Assembly: GCA_947371015.1 (NCBI GenBank) | Contig: CANBNK010000002.1 | Coordinates: forward strand, 47,464 to 111,463 | Origin: Acetobacteraceae bacterium | GTDB lineage: Bacteria > Pseudomonadota > Alphaproteobacteria > Acetobacterales > Acetobacteraceae | Direction: 5' to 3' | Length of the DNA: 64,000 nucleotides | In this document: positions 33,882 to 42,347 of the stretch, piece after piece | Position numbering within the stretch: position 1 is the stretch's first letter | How the letters are laid out: every line of letters starts with the position of its first letter | Notes under the pieces: model-generated | The model's input: the letters and a program-made list of their open reading frames with translations, nothing else | Told to the model about the DNA's origin: nothing | Databases searched by the model: none | Made by a program: the position numbers and the translations under genes

Positions 33882-35294
33882 ATGGCGCGGGCACGCCTGG
33901 CCGGCGGCGCTGTGCTGGATGGCTTCAAGATCGGCCAATTACTGCACAATGGCGGCATGGCGATCCTGTGGAGCGTCACCCACCCCGACCACCCCGAGCC
34001 GCTGCTGATGAAGGTGCCCCGCCTGTTCGAGGGCGAAGACCCCGCGGCCATCGTCTCCTTCGAGATGGAGACGATGATCCTGCCGCGGCTGCACGGCCCG
34101 CACGTGCCGCGCACCATCGCCACGGCGGATTTCGAGCACCAGCCCTACATCGTCATGGAGCACGTGCCCGGCGCCACGTTGCTGGCCAAGCTGAACCACC
34201 TGCCGCTGCCGATCGAGGATGTCGCGGAGATCGGCGCCAAGGTGGCGGACGCGATCGACGCGCTGCATCGCCAGCACGTGGTCCACCTGGACATCAAGCC
34301 CTCCAACATCCTGATGCGACCCACGGGCGAGGCGGTGCTGATCGACTTCGGCCTCTCGCGCCACGACCAGTTGCCGGATCTGATGGAGGAGGAGTTCCGC
34401 CTGCCCTACGGCACCGCCCCGTACATGGCGCCGGAGCAGATCATGGGCATCCGCAGCGAGCCGCGCAGCGACCTGTTTGCCCTGGGCGCCATGCTGTACT
34501 TCTTCACCTCCGGCCAGCGCCCCTTCGGCGACCCGCAGCGGCTGAGCGGCCTGAAGCGCCGGCTGTGGTGGGACCCGATACCGCCGCGCAAGCTGCGGAA
34601 GGACTGCCCGCCCTGGCTGCAGGAAGTGATCCTGCGCTGCCTGGAGGTGGAGCCGCAGCGCCGCCACGCCAGCGCCGCGCAACTGGCCATGGATCTGCGC
34701 CACCCCGCCCAGGTGCCGCTGACCCAGCGCGCCGAGAAGCTGGCACAGGAGCCCTGGAGCCGCCGCATGCGCCGGCGCTTCAACCCGGACTACCAGCCCC
34801 GCTTCAACCGCCCGGTGGCGGAGGAAGTCTCCGCCGCGCCCATCATCGCGGTGGCGGTGGACCTGGCCGAGCAGAAGCCCCACGTCGCGGAGGCGCTGCG
34901 CACCACCATCGGGCATATCCTGGCCACCGTGCCGGGTGCGCGCGTGGCCTGCCTGAACGTCTGGCAGCAGCGGCTGCTGGGCATGGACAGCACGCTGGAC
35001 GCCCATGGCCACAACAAGCACGTCCAGCGCCTGGTGGAACTGAAGCACTGGGCGGCGCCGCTGCGCCTGCCGGAAGGCCGGGTGACCTTCCACGTGCTGG
35101 AAGCCACCAACCCGGCCGATGCGCTGCTGGACTACGCCCGCACCAACAACGTGGACCACATCGTCATCGGTGCCAGCACCGGCCGCGCGCGCAGCAAGCT
35201 GCTGGGCAGCGTCAGCGGGGCGGTGGCCGGCCAGGCGCCCTGCACTGTCACGGTGGTACGGCCGCGCCAGCGGCTGGAGGAATTGGCTGTCTGA
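33882..35294 (+). CDS. Ser/Thr protein kinase fused to a universal stress protein domain
   Basis: A 470-residue fusion. Residues 14-290 form a Hanks-type kinase: the Lys is K44 (LLMKVP), the catalytic loop is HLDIKPSN (H135, D137), the DFG motif starts at D155 (DFGLSR), and APEQ follows. HRD is changed to HLD and the glycine loop (LLHNGGMAI) is poor. Residues 312-470 are a UspA domain ending with GASTGRARSKLLGSVSGAVA, which carries the G-x2-G-x9-G(S) ATP-binding pattern. No transmembrane helix is evident. It lies in an operon with a CBS-BON protein and a phosphoesterase, a plausible stress-signalling set. Confidence 0.9.
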   Translation: MARARLAGGAVLDGFKIGQLLHNGGMAILWSVTHPDHPEPLLMKVPRLFEGEDPAAIVSFEMETMILPRLHGPHVPRTIATADFEHQPYIVMEHVPGATLLAKLNHLPLPIEDVAEIGAKVADAIDALHRQHVVHLDIKPSNILMRPTGEAVLIDFGLSRHDQLPDLMEEEFRLPYGTAPYMAPEQIMGIRSEPRSDLFALGAMLYFFTSGQRPFGDPQRLSGLKRRLWWDPIPPRKLRKDCPPWLQEVILRCLEVEPQRRHASAAQLAMDLRHPAQVPLTQRAEKLAQEPWSRRMRRRFNPDYQPRFNRPVAEEVSAAPIIAVAVDLAEQKPHVAEALRTTIGHILATVPGARVACLNVWQQRLLGMDSTLDAHGHNKHVQRLVELKHWAAPLRLPEGRVTFHVLEATNPADALLDYARTNNVDHIVIGASTGRARSKLLGSVSGAVAGQAPCTVTVVRPRQRLEELAV

Positions 35295-35438
35295 CAGCCC
35301 GGCGCTGGCGTCTGAGCGTCGCCGCAGGATTCACCGGCGGCTTGATCCAGCAGCTCTACAATAGCCAGGGTCGGTCAAACGCTTCCGTGAGCGTCCGAGA
35401 GACCGTAGCCTGCCGGCAAGAACACGGAGGAAGCCGCC

Positions 35439-37808
35439 ATTCCCACCACCCAGCCCCTCGCCGGCCTGCGCGTCCTGGAACTCGGCAGCGGCATGGCGCT
35501 GGCCTGGTGCGGCAAGCTCTTTGCCGATTTCGGCGCCGAGGTCTGGAAGGCCGAGGCGCCCGGCGGCGACCCTCTACGCCGCGAGGCACCGTTGGCCGGC
35601 GGCGAGGGTGCCGTCTTCGCCTGGGCCAACACCAACAAGCTGGGCGTCACCGCCACGCCCGCCAGGCTGGCCGCGCTGCTGCCGGCCTGCGACCTGCTGC
35701 TGGACGCCCGCCCGCCCGCCGAGCGTGCCGCCCAGCCGCTGGGCCTGGACCTGCCGGGCCTGGTCAGCCTGGGTCTGTCTCCCTTCGGCGACAGCGGGCC
35801 GTACCGGGACTTCGCCACCACGGATGCGGTGCTGCGCGGCATGGCCGGGGTGTTCTTCACCACCGGGCCGGAGGACGGCCCGCCCGCCCTGCATGGCGGC
35901 TGCGCGGCCGGGGTCATCGGCGGCATCGCCGCCTTCATCGGCGCAGCGGCGGCGCTGCTTGGAGGCGGCGGCCGGCGGCTGGAAAGCAACCTGCTGGACG
36001 CGCAACTTGCCGTGGCGGAATACCACATCGCCCAGGCAGCGATGACGCCGGCACAGGTAAAGCGCTACGGCGTCAACAAGCACTTCCCCACCTCGCCGCA
36101 GGGCGTCTTCCCCTGCCGGGAGGGCTGGCTCGGCGTCACCATCGTCACCCCGGCGCAATGGCGCGGCTTCTGCGACATGGTCGGCCTGCCGGAGCTGGGG
36201 CGCGACCCGACACTCGTCATCGGCCCGCTGCGCATGGCCCGCGCCGCGGAGCTGGAAGCCCAGTTCATCCCGCGCCTGATGACCCGCACGGCGCAGAGCT
36301 GGTTCGAGGAAGCGCTGGTCCGCCGGCTGCCCTTCGTCGAGGTGCCGGACATGGCGCGGCTGCTGGCCATGGCGCCGCATCGGGCCCGCGGCGCCTTCGG
36401 GGTGGTGCAGGTGGCCGGCACCAGCTTCGAGGCCCCTGCCCTGCCGCAGCACCTGACCCTGACGCCGCCGCTGCGCCAGGGCCGCGCGCCCCTGGCCGGC
36501 GAGCACGATGCCCGCCCGCTGCCCGCGCTGCGCCCTGCGGGCACCGGCGCCGAGGGCCTGCCGCTGGCCGGCACCACCGTGCTGGACCTCTCGATGGGTT
36601 GGGCCGGGCCGATCTGCACCCGCATGCTGGGCGACCTCGGTGCCCGGATCATCAAGGTGGAGGCCTGCGCCTATCCGGACTGGTGGCGCGGCGTGGACCC
36701 GCGCCCCGAATTCTTCGCCGAGAAGCAGTACGAGACCAACACCCGCTTCAACGCGCTGAACCGCAACAAGCTGGGCATCACGCTGGACCTGACCCGGCCG
36801 GAAGGCGTGGCTCTCGTAAAACGCCTGGCGCGGATCAGCGACGCGGTGGTGGAGAACTACGCCGCCGAGGTGCTGCCCAAGCTGGGGCTGGACTACGCGG
36901 TGCTGCGGCAGGAAAGGCCGGACCTGGTCATGGTCTCCATGGCCGCCTTCGGCAGCACTGGGCCGTGGCGGGAAGCGCGGGCCTATGGCTCCACGCTGGA
37001 ACACGCCTCCGGCCTGCCCGGGGTTTCCGGCCAGGCGGACTGGCCGCCCATGACCAACCACCTGGCCTATGGCGACCCGGTCGGCGGCCACAACGCCGCC
37101 GCCGCCGTGCTGGTGGCGCTGCTGCACCGCAAGGCCAGCGGCCAGGGCCAGCACATCGACCTCAGCCAGGTGGAATGCATGCTCCCGCTGGTCGGGCCTT
37201 TCCTGATCGAGCAGAGCGTCACCGGCGCGGTCGGCCCACGGCTGGGCAACCGGCACCCGCAGCAGGTGCCGCACGGTGTCTTCCCCTGCGCGGCACCGGA
37301 CAGCTGGGTGGTGGTGGCGACGCAGGACGACGCCGCCTGGGCGCGGCTGGCCCTGCTGCTGGGCCGGGAAGACCTGGCTGCCCTGCCGCTGGAGGCCCGC
37401 CGCGCACGGGAGGCGGAGTTGGAAGCGCTGCTCTCCGCCTGGACGATGGCGCGCAGCGACGAAGCCGCCATGGCTGCCCTGCAATCCGCAGGTGTCGCCG
37501 CCGGCGTCTGCCGCCACCCCGCCCTGTTGCAGGCCGACCCTCATCTGGTGGCGCGCGGGGTGTTCCAGCCGACGGACCGCGCCTTCGTCCGCCAGCACCA
37601 GCAGCTCTCCTCCCCGTTCCGCCCGGCCGGCGGCGGCCCGCTGCCGGTGCGCGGCGCGGCGCCGACGCTGGGCCAGCACAACAGCGCCGTGCTCGGCGAC
37701 ATCCTGGGCCTTTCGGCGGCCGAGATCGCCGCGCTGGCGGCCGCGGGCATCATCGGCACCGAGGCCATCCCCGTCGGGCAACGCAACTCCCGCGCTTCCG
37801 CGGGCTAG
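35439..37808 (+). CDS. Double-domain CaiB/BaiF CoA-transferase, apparent ATT start
   Basis: A 789-residue protein with two CaiB domains. The first begins PLAGLRVLELGSG at residue 6; the second begins PLAGTTVLDLSMGWAGP near residue 370. In the second, AYGDPVGGHNAAAAVLVALL holds the expected catalytic Asp; in the first the matching segment is GGCAAGVIGGIAAFIG, with no Asp. The start is deduced as ATT at 35439, because GGAGGA precedes it by 7 bases and an in-frame stop at 35406 leaves no ATG, GTG or TTG before the conserved N terminus; the first ATG (35493) would truncate it. Downstream are an acyl-CoA synthetase and an alcohol dehydrogenase. Confidence 0.85.
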   Translation: MPTTQPLAGLRVLELGSGMALAWCGKLFADFGAEVWKAEAPGGDPLRREAPLAGGEGAVFAWANTNKLGVTATPARLAALLPACDLLLDARPPAERAAQPLGLDLPGLVSLGLSPFGDSGPYRDFATTDAVLRGMAGVFFTTGPEDGPPALHGGCAAGVIGGIAAFIGAAAALLGGGGRRLESNLLDAQLAVAEYHIAQAAMTPAQVKRYGVNKHFPTSPQGVFPCREGWLGVTIVTPAQWRGFCDMVGLPELGRDPTLVIGPLRMARAAELEAQFIPRLMTRTAQSWFEEALVRRLPFVEVPDMARLLAMAPHRARGAFGVVQVAGTSFEAPALPQHLTLTPPLRQGRAPLAGEHDARPLPALRPAGTGAEGLPLAGTTVLDLSMGWAGPICTRMLGDLGARIIKVEACAYPDWWRGVDPRPEFFAEKQYETNTRFNALNRNKLGITLDLTRPEGVALVKRLARISDAVVENYAAEVLPKLGLDYAVLRQERPDLVMVSMAAFGSTGPWREARAYGSTLEHASGLPGVSGQADWPPMTNHLAYGDPVGGHNAAAAVLVALLHRKASGQGQHIDLSQVECMLPLVGPFLIEQSVTGAVGPRLGNRHPQQVPHGVFPCAAPDSWVVVATQDDAAWARLALLLGREDLAALPLEARRAREAELEALLSAWTMARSDEAAMAALQSAGVAAGVCRHPALLQADPHLVARGVFQPTDRAFVRQHQQLSSPFRPAGGGPLPVRGAAPTLGQHNSAVLGDILGLSAAEIAALAAAGIIGTEAIPVGQRNSRASAG

Positions 37809-37872
37809 CTTGTGGCGCGCGAAAGCGGCAGCTACGGTTTGCGTGTCCGAGAACAAACAATGGGAGGGTGGC

Positions 37873-39999
37873 TTGGCCGCACCTGAGAAACTCCGCGACC
37901 CCGCGACCCTGCGGCGGCTGCTGTCGCCGCGCAGCATCGCGGTCATCGGCGTCTCGGCCACGCCCACCAGCTTCGGCGCCCGCAGCCTGACCAACAACAT
38001 CGCCTTCCAGGGCCCGGTCTGGGGCGTGAACCCGAAATACGCCGGCCAGCAACTGCATGGCCGCCCCTGCTACGGCAGCATCGAGGAGATGCCGGACGCG
38101 CCCGACTGCGTGCTGCTGGCCATGCCGCGCGAAGGCGTGCTGGACGCGCTGAAGCGCGTGGCGGCCAAGGGCGCCGGCGGCGTCATCGTCTTCGCCTCCG
38201 GCTATGGCGAAACCGGCATCGAGGAACGCCGCGAGGAGGAAGCGCATCTGCGCGACACCGCCCGCGCCTTGGGCGTGCCGCTGCTGGGCGCCAACTGCCT
38301 CGGCATCGTGGACCATGTGCTGAAGGCCGGCGTCACCTTCATGCCGGAATACCCGCGCATGACCGCGCCGGCCGGCGGCGTCGCCATCACCAGCCAGTCC
38401 GGCGCGCTGGGCTATGCGCTGATGCAGGCGGCGGAGCGCAATTTCTCGGTTTGCCACATGACCACGGCCGGCAACGCCACCGACCTGGATGTCTGCGACC
38501 TGGCCGCCTACCAGCTGACCATGCCCGAGTGCAAAACCGTGGCCCTGGCGGTGGAAGGCCTGCGCGATGGCCGCCGGCTGTTCGAACTCGGCGACCGGGC
38601 CCGCGCCGCCGGCAAGCCGATCATCGTGCTCAAGCTCGGCCGGGGTGAGGCCGGTGCCGCCGCTGCCGTTTCCCACACCGGCTCGCTCGCCGGTAGCGCC
38701 GCGGCCTGGAGCGCCGCGTTCAAGCGCGCCGGCATGATCGAGGTTGAGGACTACGACGCGCTGCTGGAAACCGCCGGCTTCTTCGCCAAGGCGGGCAAGC
38801 CCAGCGCGCCGGGCGTCGCCATCGTCACCGCGTCCGGCGGCGCCGGCATCATGGCCGCCGACCATGCCGAGGCCTTGGCGCTGCCGATGCCGCAGCCGCG
38901 CGAGGAAGCCGCCAAGGTGCTGCGCGCCGCGATCCCGGATTTCGGCGCTGCCCGCAACCCCTGCGACCTGACCGCCCAGGCTGCCAGCAACCCCGCCAGC
39001 TTCGGCGAATGCGTGCTGGCGATGATGGCGGACCCGGCCTACGGCGTCATCGTCTATCCGCAGGTCTATAGCCACTGGCAGACCACGCCGGGCCGCATCG
39101 CGGAGATCGCGGCGCTGTCCGAGAAGGGTGGCAAGCCGATCGTCGTCGCCTGGATCCCCGAGCAGCTGGAAGCGCCAGGCGCGGCGGCGGCGGATGGCTC
39201 CCCGGTGGTGCCGCTGTTCCGTTCCATGCGGCGGCTGATGAACGCGATCAAGCTGTGGAACGCGCATTACGCGCCCCAGGCCGCACCTGCCGCGCCGCCC
39301 GCCGCCGCGCTGGCCGATGCCGTAGCCACGCTGCCCGGTGGCGGCGCCGTGCTGATGGAGGCCGAGGCGAAAGCGCTGTTCGCGAAGGTGGGCGTGCCGG
39401 TGGCCGAGGACCGCCGCTGCGCCACGGCGGAGGCTGCCGCCGATGCCGCCAGGGTCCTGGGCTTCCCGGTGGTGCTGAAGCTGGACAGCCCGGACATCGC
39501 CCACAAGACCGAGGTTGGCGGCGTGAAGCTGCACCTGGCCGACGCCGCCGCGGTGCGCGCCGCCTTCGCCGAGATCATGGCCAGCGCGGCGAAGCTCGCG
39601 CCACAGGCCCGGCTGGATGGCGTGCTGGTGCAGCGCATGGCGCAGAAGGGCGTGGAGATCATCCTCGGCGCCCGCCGCGACCCGCAATTCGGCACCATGG
39701 TACTGGTCGGCACCGGCGGTGTGCAGGCGGAACTGTGGCGCGACGTGGCGCTGGACCTGGCCCCGGTCTCCCCGGCTCGGGCGGAGGAGTTGCTGCGCTC
39801 GCTTCAAGGCTTCCCGCTGCTGGACGGTTTCCGCGGCGCGCCGAAGGCGGATGTCGCCGCGTTGGCGAAGGCAGTCTCCGCCTTCAGCCAGTTCGTCGCC
39901 GCCGCCGGCGACAAGGTCGAGGAAGCCGAGGTCAACCCTGTCATCGCCGGCCCCTGGGGCTGCCTGGCGGTGGATGGCCTGGTGCGCTGCGGCGCATGA
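37873..39999 (+). CDS. ADP-forming acetate/acyl-CoA synthetase (fused alpha-beta)
   Basis: A 708-residue NDP-forming acyl-CoA synthetase that makes an acyl-CoA from acid, CoA and ATP through a phosphohistidine. Residues 1-460 hold the CoA-binding and ligase domains, with SPRSIAVIGVSATPTSFG at the start and the probable phospho-His in VSHTGSLAGS (about residue 260). The rest is an ATP-grasp domain with FPVVLKLDSPDIAHKTEVGG. The start is TTG at 37873 with GGGAGGG just upstream. The stop overlaps the alcohol dehydrogenase start by ATGA. Members act on acetate, aryl acids or dicarboxylates; the substrate here is unknown. Confidence 0.92.
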   Translation: MAAPEKLRDPATLRRLLSPRSIAVIGVSATPTSFGARSLTNNIAFQGPVWGVNPKYAGQQLHGRPCYGSIEEMPDAPDCVLLAMPREGVLDALKRVAAKGAGGVIVFASGYGETGIEERREEEAHLRDTARALGVPLLGANCLGIVDHVLKAGVTFMPEYPRMTAPAGGVAITSQSGALGYALMQAAERNFSVCHMTTAGNATDLDVCDLAAYQLTMPECKTVALAVEGLRDGRRLFELGDRARAAGKPIIVLKLGRGEAGAAAAVSHTGSLAGSAAAWSAAFKRAGMIEVEDYDALLETAGFFAKAGKPSAPGVAIVTASGGAGIMAADHAEALALPMPQPREEAAKVLRAAIPDFGAARNPCDLTAQAASNPASFGECVLAMMADPAYGVIVYPQVYSHWQTTPGRIAEIAALSEKGGKPIVVAWIPEQLEAPGAAAADGSPVVPLFRSMRRLMNAIKLWNAHYAPQAAPAAPPAAALADAVATLPGGGAVLMEAEAKALFAKVGVPVAEDRRCATAEAAADAARVLGFPVVLKLDSPDIAHKTEVGGVKLHLADAAAVRAAFAEIMASAAKLAPQARLDGVLVQRMAQKGVEIILGARRDPQFGTMVLVGTGGVQAELWRDVALDLAPVSPARAEELLRSLQGFPLLDGFRGAPKADVAALAKAVSAFSQFVAAAGDKVEEAEVNPVIAGPWGCLAVDGLVRCGA

Positions 40000-41108
40000 C
40001 CACAACGGCCCGCGCCGCCGTGCTGCGGGAAGTCGGCCAGCCGATGCGGGTGGAGCGCATCACGCTCGGCCCGCTGGCGCCGGGCGACGTGCTGGTGAAG
40101 GTGAAGGCCGCCAGCCTCTGCCACACCGACCTTGAGGTGATCGAGGGCCAACTCGCCTGCAAGCTGCCGGCGGTGCTGGGGCATGAGGCGGCCGGCGTGG
40201 TCGCCGCGCTGGGCGAAGGCGTCACCACCCTGGCCGTTGGCGACCCGGTGGTGCTGAGCTGGAACCCGCATTGCGGCCAGTGCTTCTACTGCGGCTCCGG
40301 CCAGCCGATCCTCTGCACCCAGTACCTGGCCAATGGCCCGAAATCCGCGCATTTCGACGGCCGCACCCGGCTGGCCTGCGACGACGGCACGCCGCTGCAC
40401 CAGTTGATGTTCCTCGGCGGCTTTTCCGAGTTCTGCGTGGTGCCGGCGCAGCAGGCGGTGAGGGTCCCGGCCGCGATGCCGCTGGACCGCGCTTGCCTGC
40501 TCGGCTGCGCGGTCATGACAGGCTTCGGCGGCGCGACGCATATCGCCAAGGTCCAATGGGGCCAGGTCGCCATGGTCATTGGCGCCGGCGCGGTCGGCCT
40601 GGCCGCGGTGCAGGGCGCCCGGCTGGCCGGCGCCGCCCAGGTCATCGCGGTGGACCCCAACCCGGCCCGGCGCGAGATGGCGCGCAGCCTGGGCGCCACC
40701 GTGCTGTGCGACCCCACCGCCGAAAACCCCGCCGAGGTCGCCCGCGCGCTGACGGACGGCCGCGGCGCCGATGTGGTGATCGAGGCCGCCGGCGTCCCCG
40801 CCGCCTTCCGCACCAGCCTGGAAGCGGTGCGGCCGGGCGGCCAGGTGGTCTGGCTCGGCAAGGTGGCCGTAGCGGATGAGGTGGCCTTCCGCTGGGGCAG
40901 CCTGATGCAGGAAAAGCGCATCGTGCGTTCCAGCTACGGCGGTGCGCGCCCGCAACAGGACTTCCCCGCCATGGCCCAGGCCTACCTGGATGGCAGCCTG
41001 GCGTTGGACAGCCTGGTGACGGCGCGCATCCGGCTGGAGGATATCAACGCAGGCTTCGCCAGCCTGAAACGCGGCGAGGCGATTCGCTCCGTCGTGGTCT
41101 TCGACTGA
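39996..41108 (+). CDS. Zinc-dependent alcohol dehydrogenase (medium-chain, class III-like)
   Basis: A 370-residue MDR dehydrogenase oxidising an alcohol or hydroxymethyl compound with NAD(P). Catalytic zinc ligands are in SLCHTDLEV (near residue 41) and GHEAAG (near residue 62); the structural zinc lobe is HCGQCFYCGSGQPILC (four Cys, about residues 92-107). The Rossmann motif is VIGAGAVGLAAVQGARLAGA. It is translationally coupled to the acyl-CoA synthetase. Together with the CaiB protein these suggest oxidation of an alcohol to an acid followed by CoA activation. Confidence 0.93.
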   Translation: MTTTARAAVLREVGQPMRVERITLGPLAPGDVLVKVKAASLCHTDLEVIEGQLACKLPAVLGHEAAGVVAALGEGVTTLAVGDPVVLSWNPHCGQCFYCGSGQPILCTQYLANGPKSAHFDGRTRLACDDGTPLHQLMFLGGFSEFCVVPAQQAVRVPAAMPLDRACLLGCAVMTGFGGATHIAKVQWGQVAMVIGAGAVGLAAVQGARLAGAAQVIAVDPNPARREMARSLGATVLCDPTAENPAEVARALTDGRGADVVIEAAGVPAAFRTSLEAVRPGGQVVWLGKVAVADEVAFRWGSLMQEKRIVRSSYGGARPQQDFPAMAQAYLDGSLALDSLVTARIRLEDINAGFASLKRGEAIRSVVVFD

Positions 41109-41119
41109 GGGACGCCGGC

Positions 41120-41413
41120 ATGAAGCTGTACGAAGGTGGCCGCGGCCTGGGCGGCGCGCAGGTGACAGTGGACGGCGCCCCGCTGGACCCGCGCTTCGAC
41201 GTGAAGGCGTTCTCCCCGGCCGGCTATGAATGGACCTATGAGGGCGATGGCCCGCGCCAACTCGCGCTGGCCTTGCTGTGTGACCACCTGGGCGACACCG
41301 CCCGCGCGCTGGCGCTGGTGGAACCCTTCATGCGCAACGTGGTGGCGCAGTTGGACAATGCCTGGGAACTGACCAGCGAGGAGTTGGATGCCGAGTTGGC
41401 GGCCCTGGGCTGA
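41120..41413 (+). CDS. DUF6166-like protein
   Basis: A 97-residue soluble protein that matches my memory of the DUF6166 family: MKLYEGGRG at the start, VDGAPLDPRFDV in the middle, and YEWTYEGDGPRQLALALLCD (about residues 37-56), where WxYxGxGPxQLALALL is the family hallmark. Its function is unknown. It starts 11 bp after the alcohol dehydrogenase and may be in the same transcript. No catalytic motif is seen. Confidence 0.75.
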   Translation: MKLYEGGRGLGGAQVTVDGAPLDPRFDVKAFSPAGYEWTYEGDGPRQLALALLCDHLGDTARALALVEPFMRNVVAQLDNAWELTSEELDAELAALG

Positions 41414-41423
41414 AAAACGAAAA

Positions 41424-41493
41424 GGCGCGGCTGAAGGTTGCCCCTCGCCGCGCCATCTCGATGTACGTCTGCCCTCCAGAGAGGGCCTCGTAC
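41424..41493. other. Two consecutive strong stem-loops in a 213-bp intergenic region
   Basis: Stem 1 pairs GGCGCGGC (41424-41431) with GCCGCGCC (41447-41454). Stem 2 pairs GTACG plus GCCCTC (41463-41476) with GAGGGC plus CGTAC (41481-41493), with a CAGA loop. The A-rich stretch lies before stem 1, so a T run would exist only on the minus strand. It may end the upstream operon or be a small structured RNA. No match to a known RNA class was recognised. Confidence 0.45.
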
Positions 41494-41527
41494 GTCTCAT
41501 CCCTAAACCCGGCGGTTCCACCGTGGC

Positions 41528-41562
41528 TGATATATTTGTTGTCGGGCACAATGACGATATCA
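41528..41562. promoter_or_regulatory. Candidate GntR operator upstream of the gntR gene
   Basis: TGATATAT (41528-41535) and GATATCA (41556-41562) form a spaced inverted pair 65 bp upstream of the GntR start. A complete palindrome of the same sequence, TGATATATCA, occurs immediately after the gene. FCD-type GntR regulators bind short palindromes of this kind, so autoregulation is likely (inference). Confidence 0.4.
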
Positions 41563-41626
41563 GGGGACGCTGTCAACCGTCCCTTCACGGTTGCGACCAT
41601 GGCATGAGACAGGCATAGCCCCAGCC

Positions 41627-42310
41627 ATGCCCGACGCCCCCATGCCGCGCCGCCCGCCTCGCCCCACCGAGACGCTGACCGAGCGCGCCTATCGCGCGTT
41701 GGAGGAGGCCATCGTCACCCTGGCCCTGCCGCCCGATGAGGTGGTCAGCGAAGCCCAGTTGGCCGCACGGCTGGAGATCGGCCGCACCCCCATCCGCGAA
41801 GCCTTGCAGCGCCTGGCGCGGGAAGGCCTGGTCCGCATCCTGCCGCGCCGCGGCGTCGTGGTCGCCGGCGTCGATGTCGGCGAGCAGTTGCGCCTGCTGG
41901 AAGTACGTCGCGAGCTCGAGCGACTGGTCGCCCGCACCGCCGCCCGCCGCGCCACGCCGGCCCAGCGCGCCCACTTCACCGAACTGGCCGCCGGCATGGG
42001 AGCGGCCGTGGTGGCGAATGACGAAACCGCCTTCCTGCGGCTGGACCAGGCGCTGAACCAGGCGGTGCTGCAAGCCGCGCGCAACGAGTTCGCCGCCGCC
42101 GCCATGGCGTTGATGCACGGCCTGTCTCGCCGCTTCTGGTTCATCCACTGGCGCCGTAGCGCGGAACTGGCGCCCTCGGCCGAGGTGCATGCCGCCCTGG
42201 CCCGCGCCATCGCCGCCGGCGAGCCGGAACAGGCCGCCGCCGCCTCCGACCGGCTGATGGACTACATCGAGGCATTCACCCGCGCCACGCTGGACCGCGA
42301 CTGCCCGTAG
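41627..42310 (+). CDS. GntR family transcriptional regulator, FCD (FadR) subfamily
   Basis: A 227-residue regulator. Residues 14-75 are the GntR winged helix: LTERAYRALEEAIVTLALPP, EAQLAARLEIGRTPIREALQ and GLVRILPRRGVVVAG. The helical FCD ligand domain follows (about residues 85-220) with RRELERLVARTAARRA near its start, where Asp/His metal ligands would be expected later. The ATG at 41627 is preferred over one 36 bases upstream, although neither has a strong ribosome site. It probably regulates the following hydroxylase gene, as a TGATATATCA palindrome lies between them. Confidence 0.9.
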   Translation: MPDAPMPRRPPRPTETLTERAYRALEEAIVTLALPPDEVVSEAQLAARLEIGRTPIREALQRLAREGLVRILPRRGVVVAGVDVGEQLRLLEVRRELERLVARTAARRATPAQRAHFTELAAGMGAAVVANDETAFLRLDQALNQAVLQAARNEFAAAAMALMHGLSRRFWFIHWRRSAELAPSAEVHAALARAIAAGEPEQAAAASDRLMDYIEAFTRATLDRDCP

Positions 42311-42311
42311 C

Positions 42312-42321
42312 TGATATATCA
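42312..42321. promoter_or_regulatory. Perfect palindrome TGATATATCA, candidate GntR operator
   Basis: The 10-bp palindrome lies directly after the gntR stop and 26 bp before the hydroxylase ATG. The same half-sites occur upstream of gntR. In a 70% GC region such an AT-rich palindrome is unlikely to be random. Confidence 0.5.
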
Positions 42322-42347
42322 GGATCAACCCAGCGGGAGAAACGCCG

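Noticed and set aside
33650..37990. A 1446-codon plus-strand open frame covering the kinase and CaiB region
   Set aside because: It is a GC-driven shadow: rich in Arg, Pro, Gly and Ala without domains, and it covers two clear genes in another frame.
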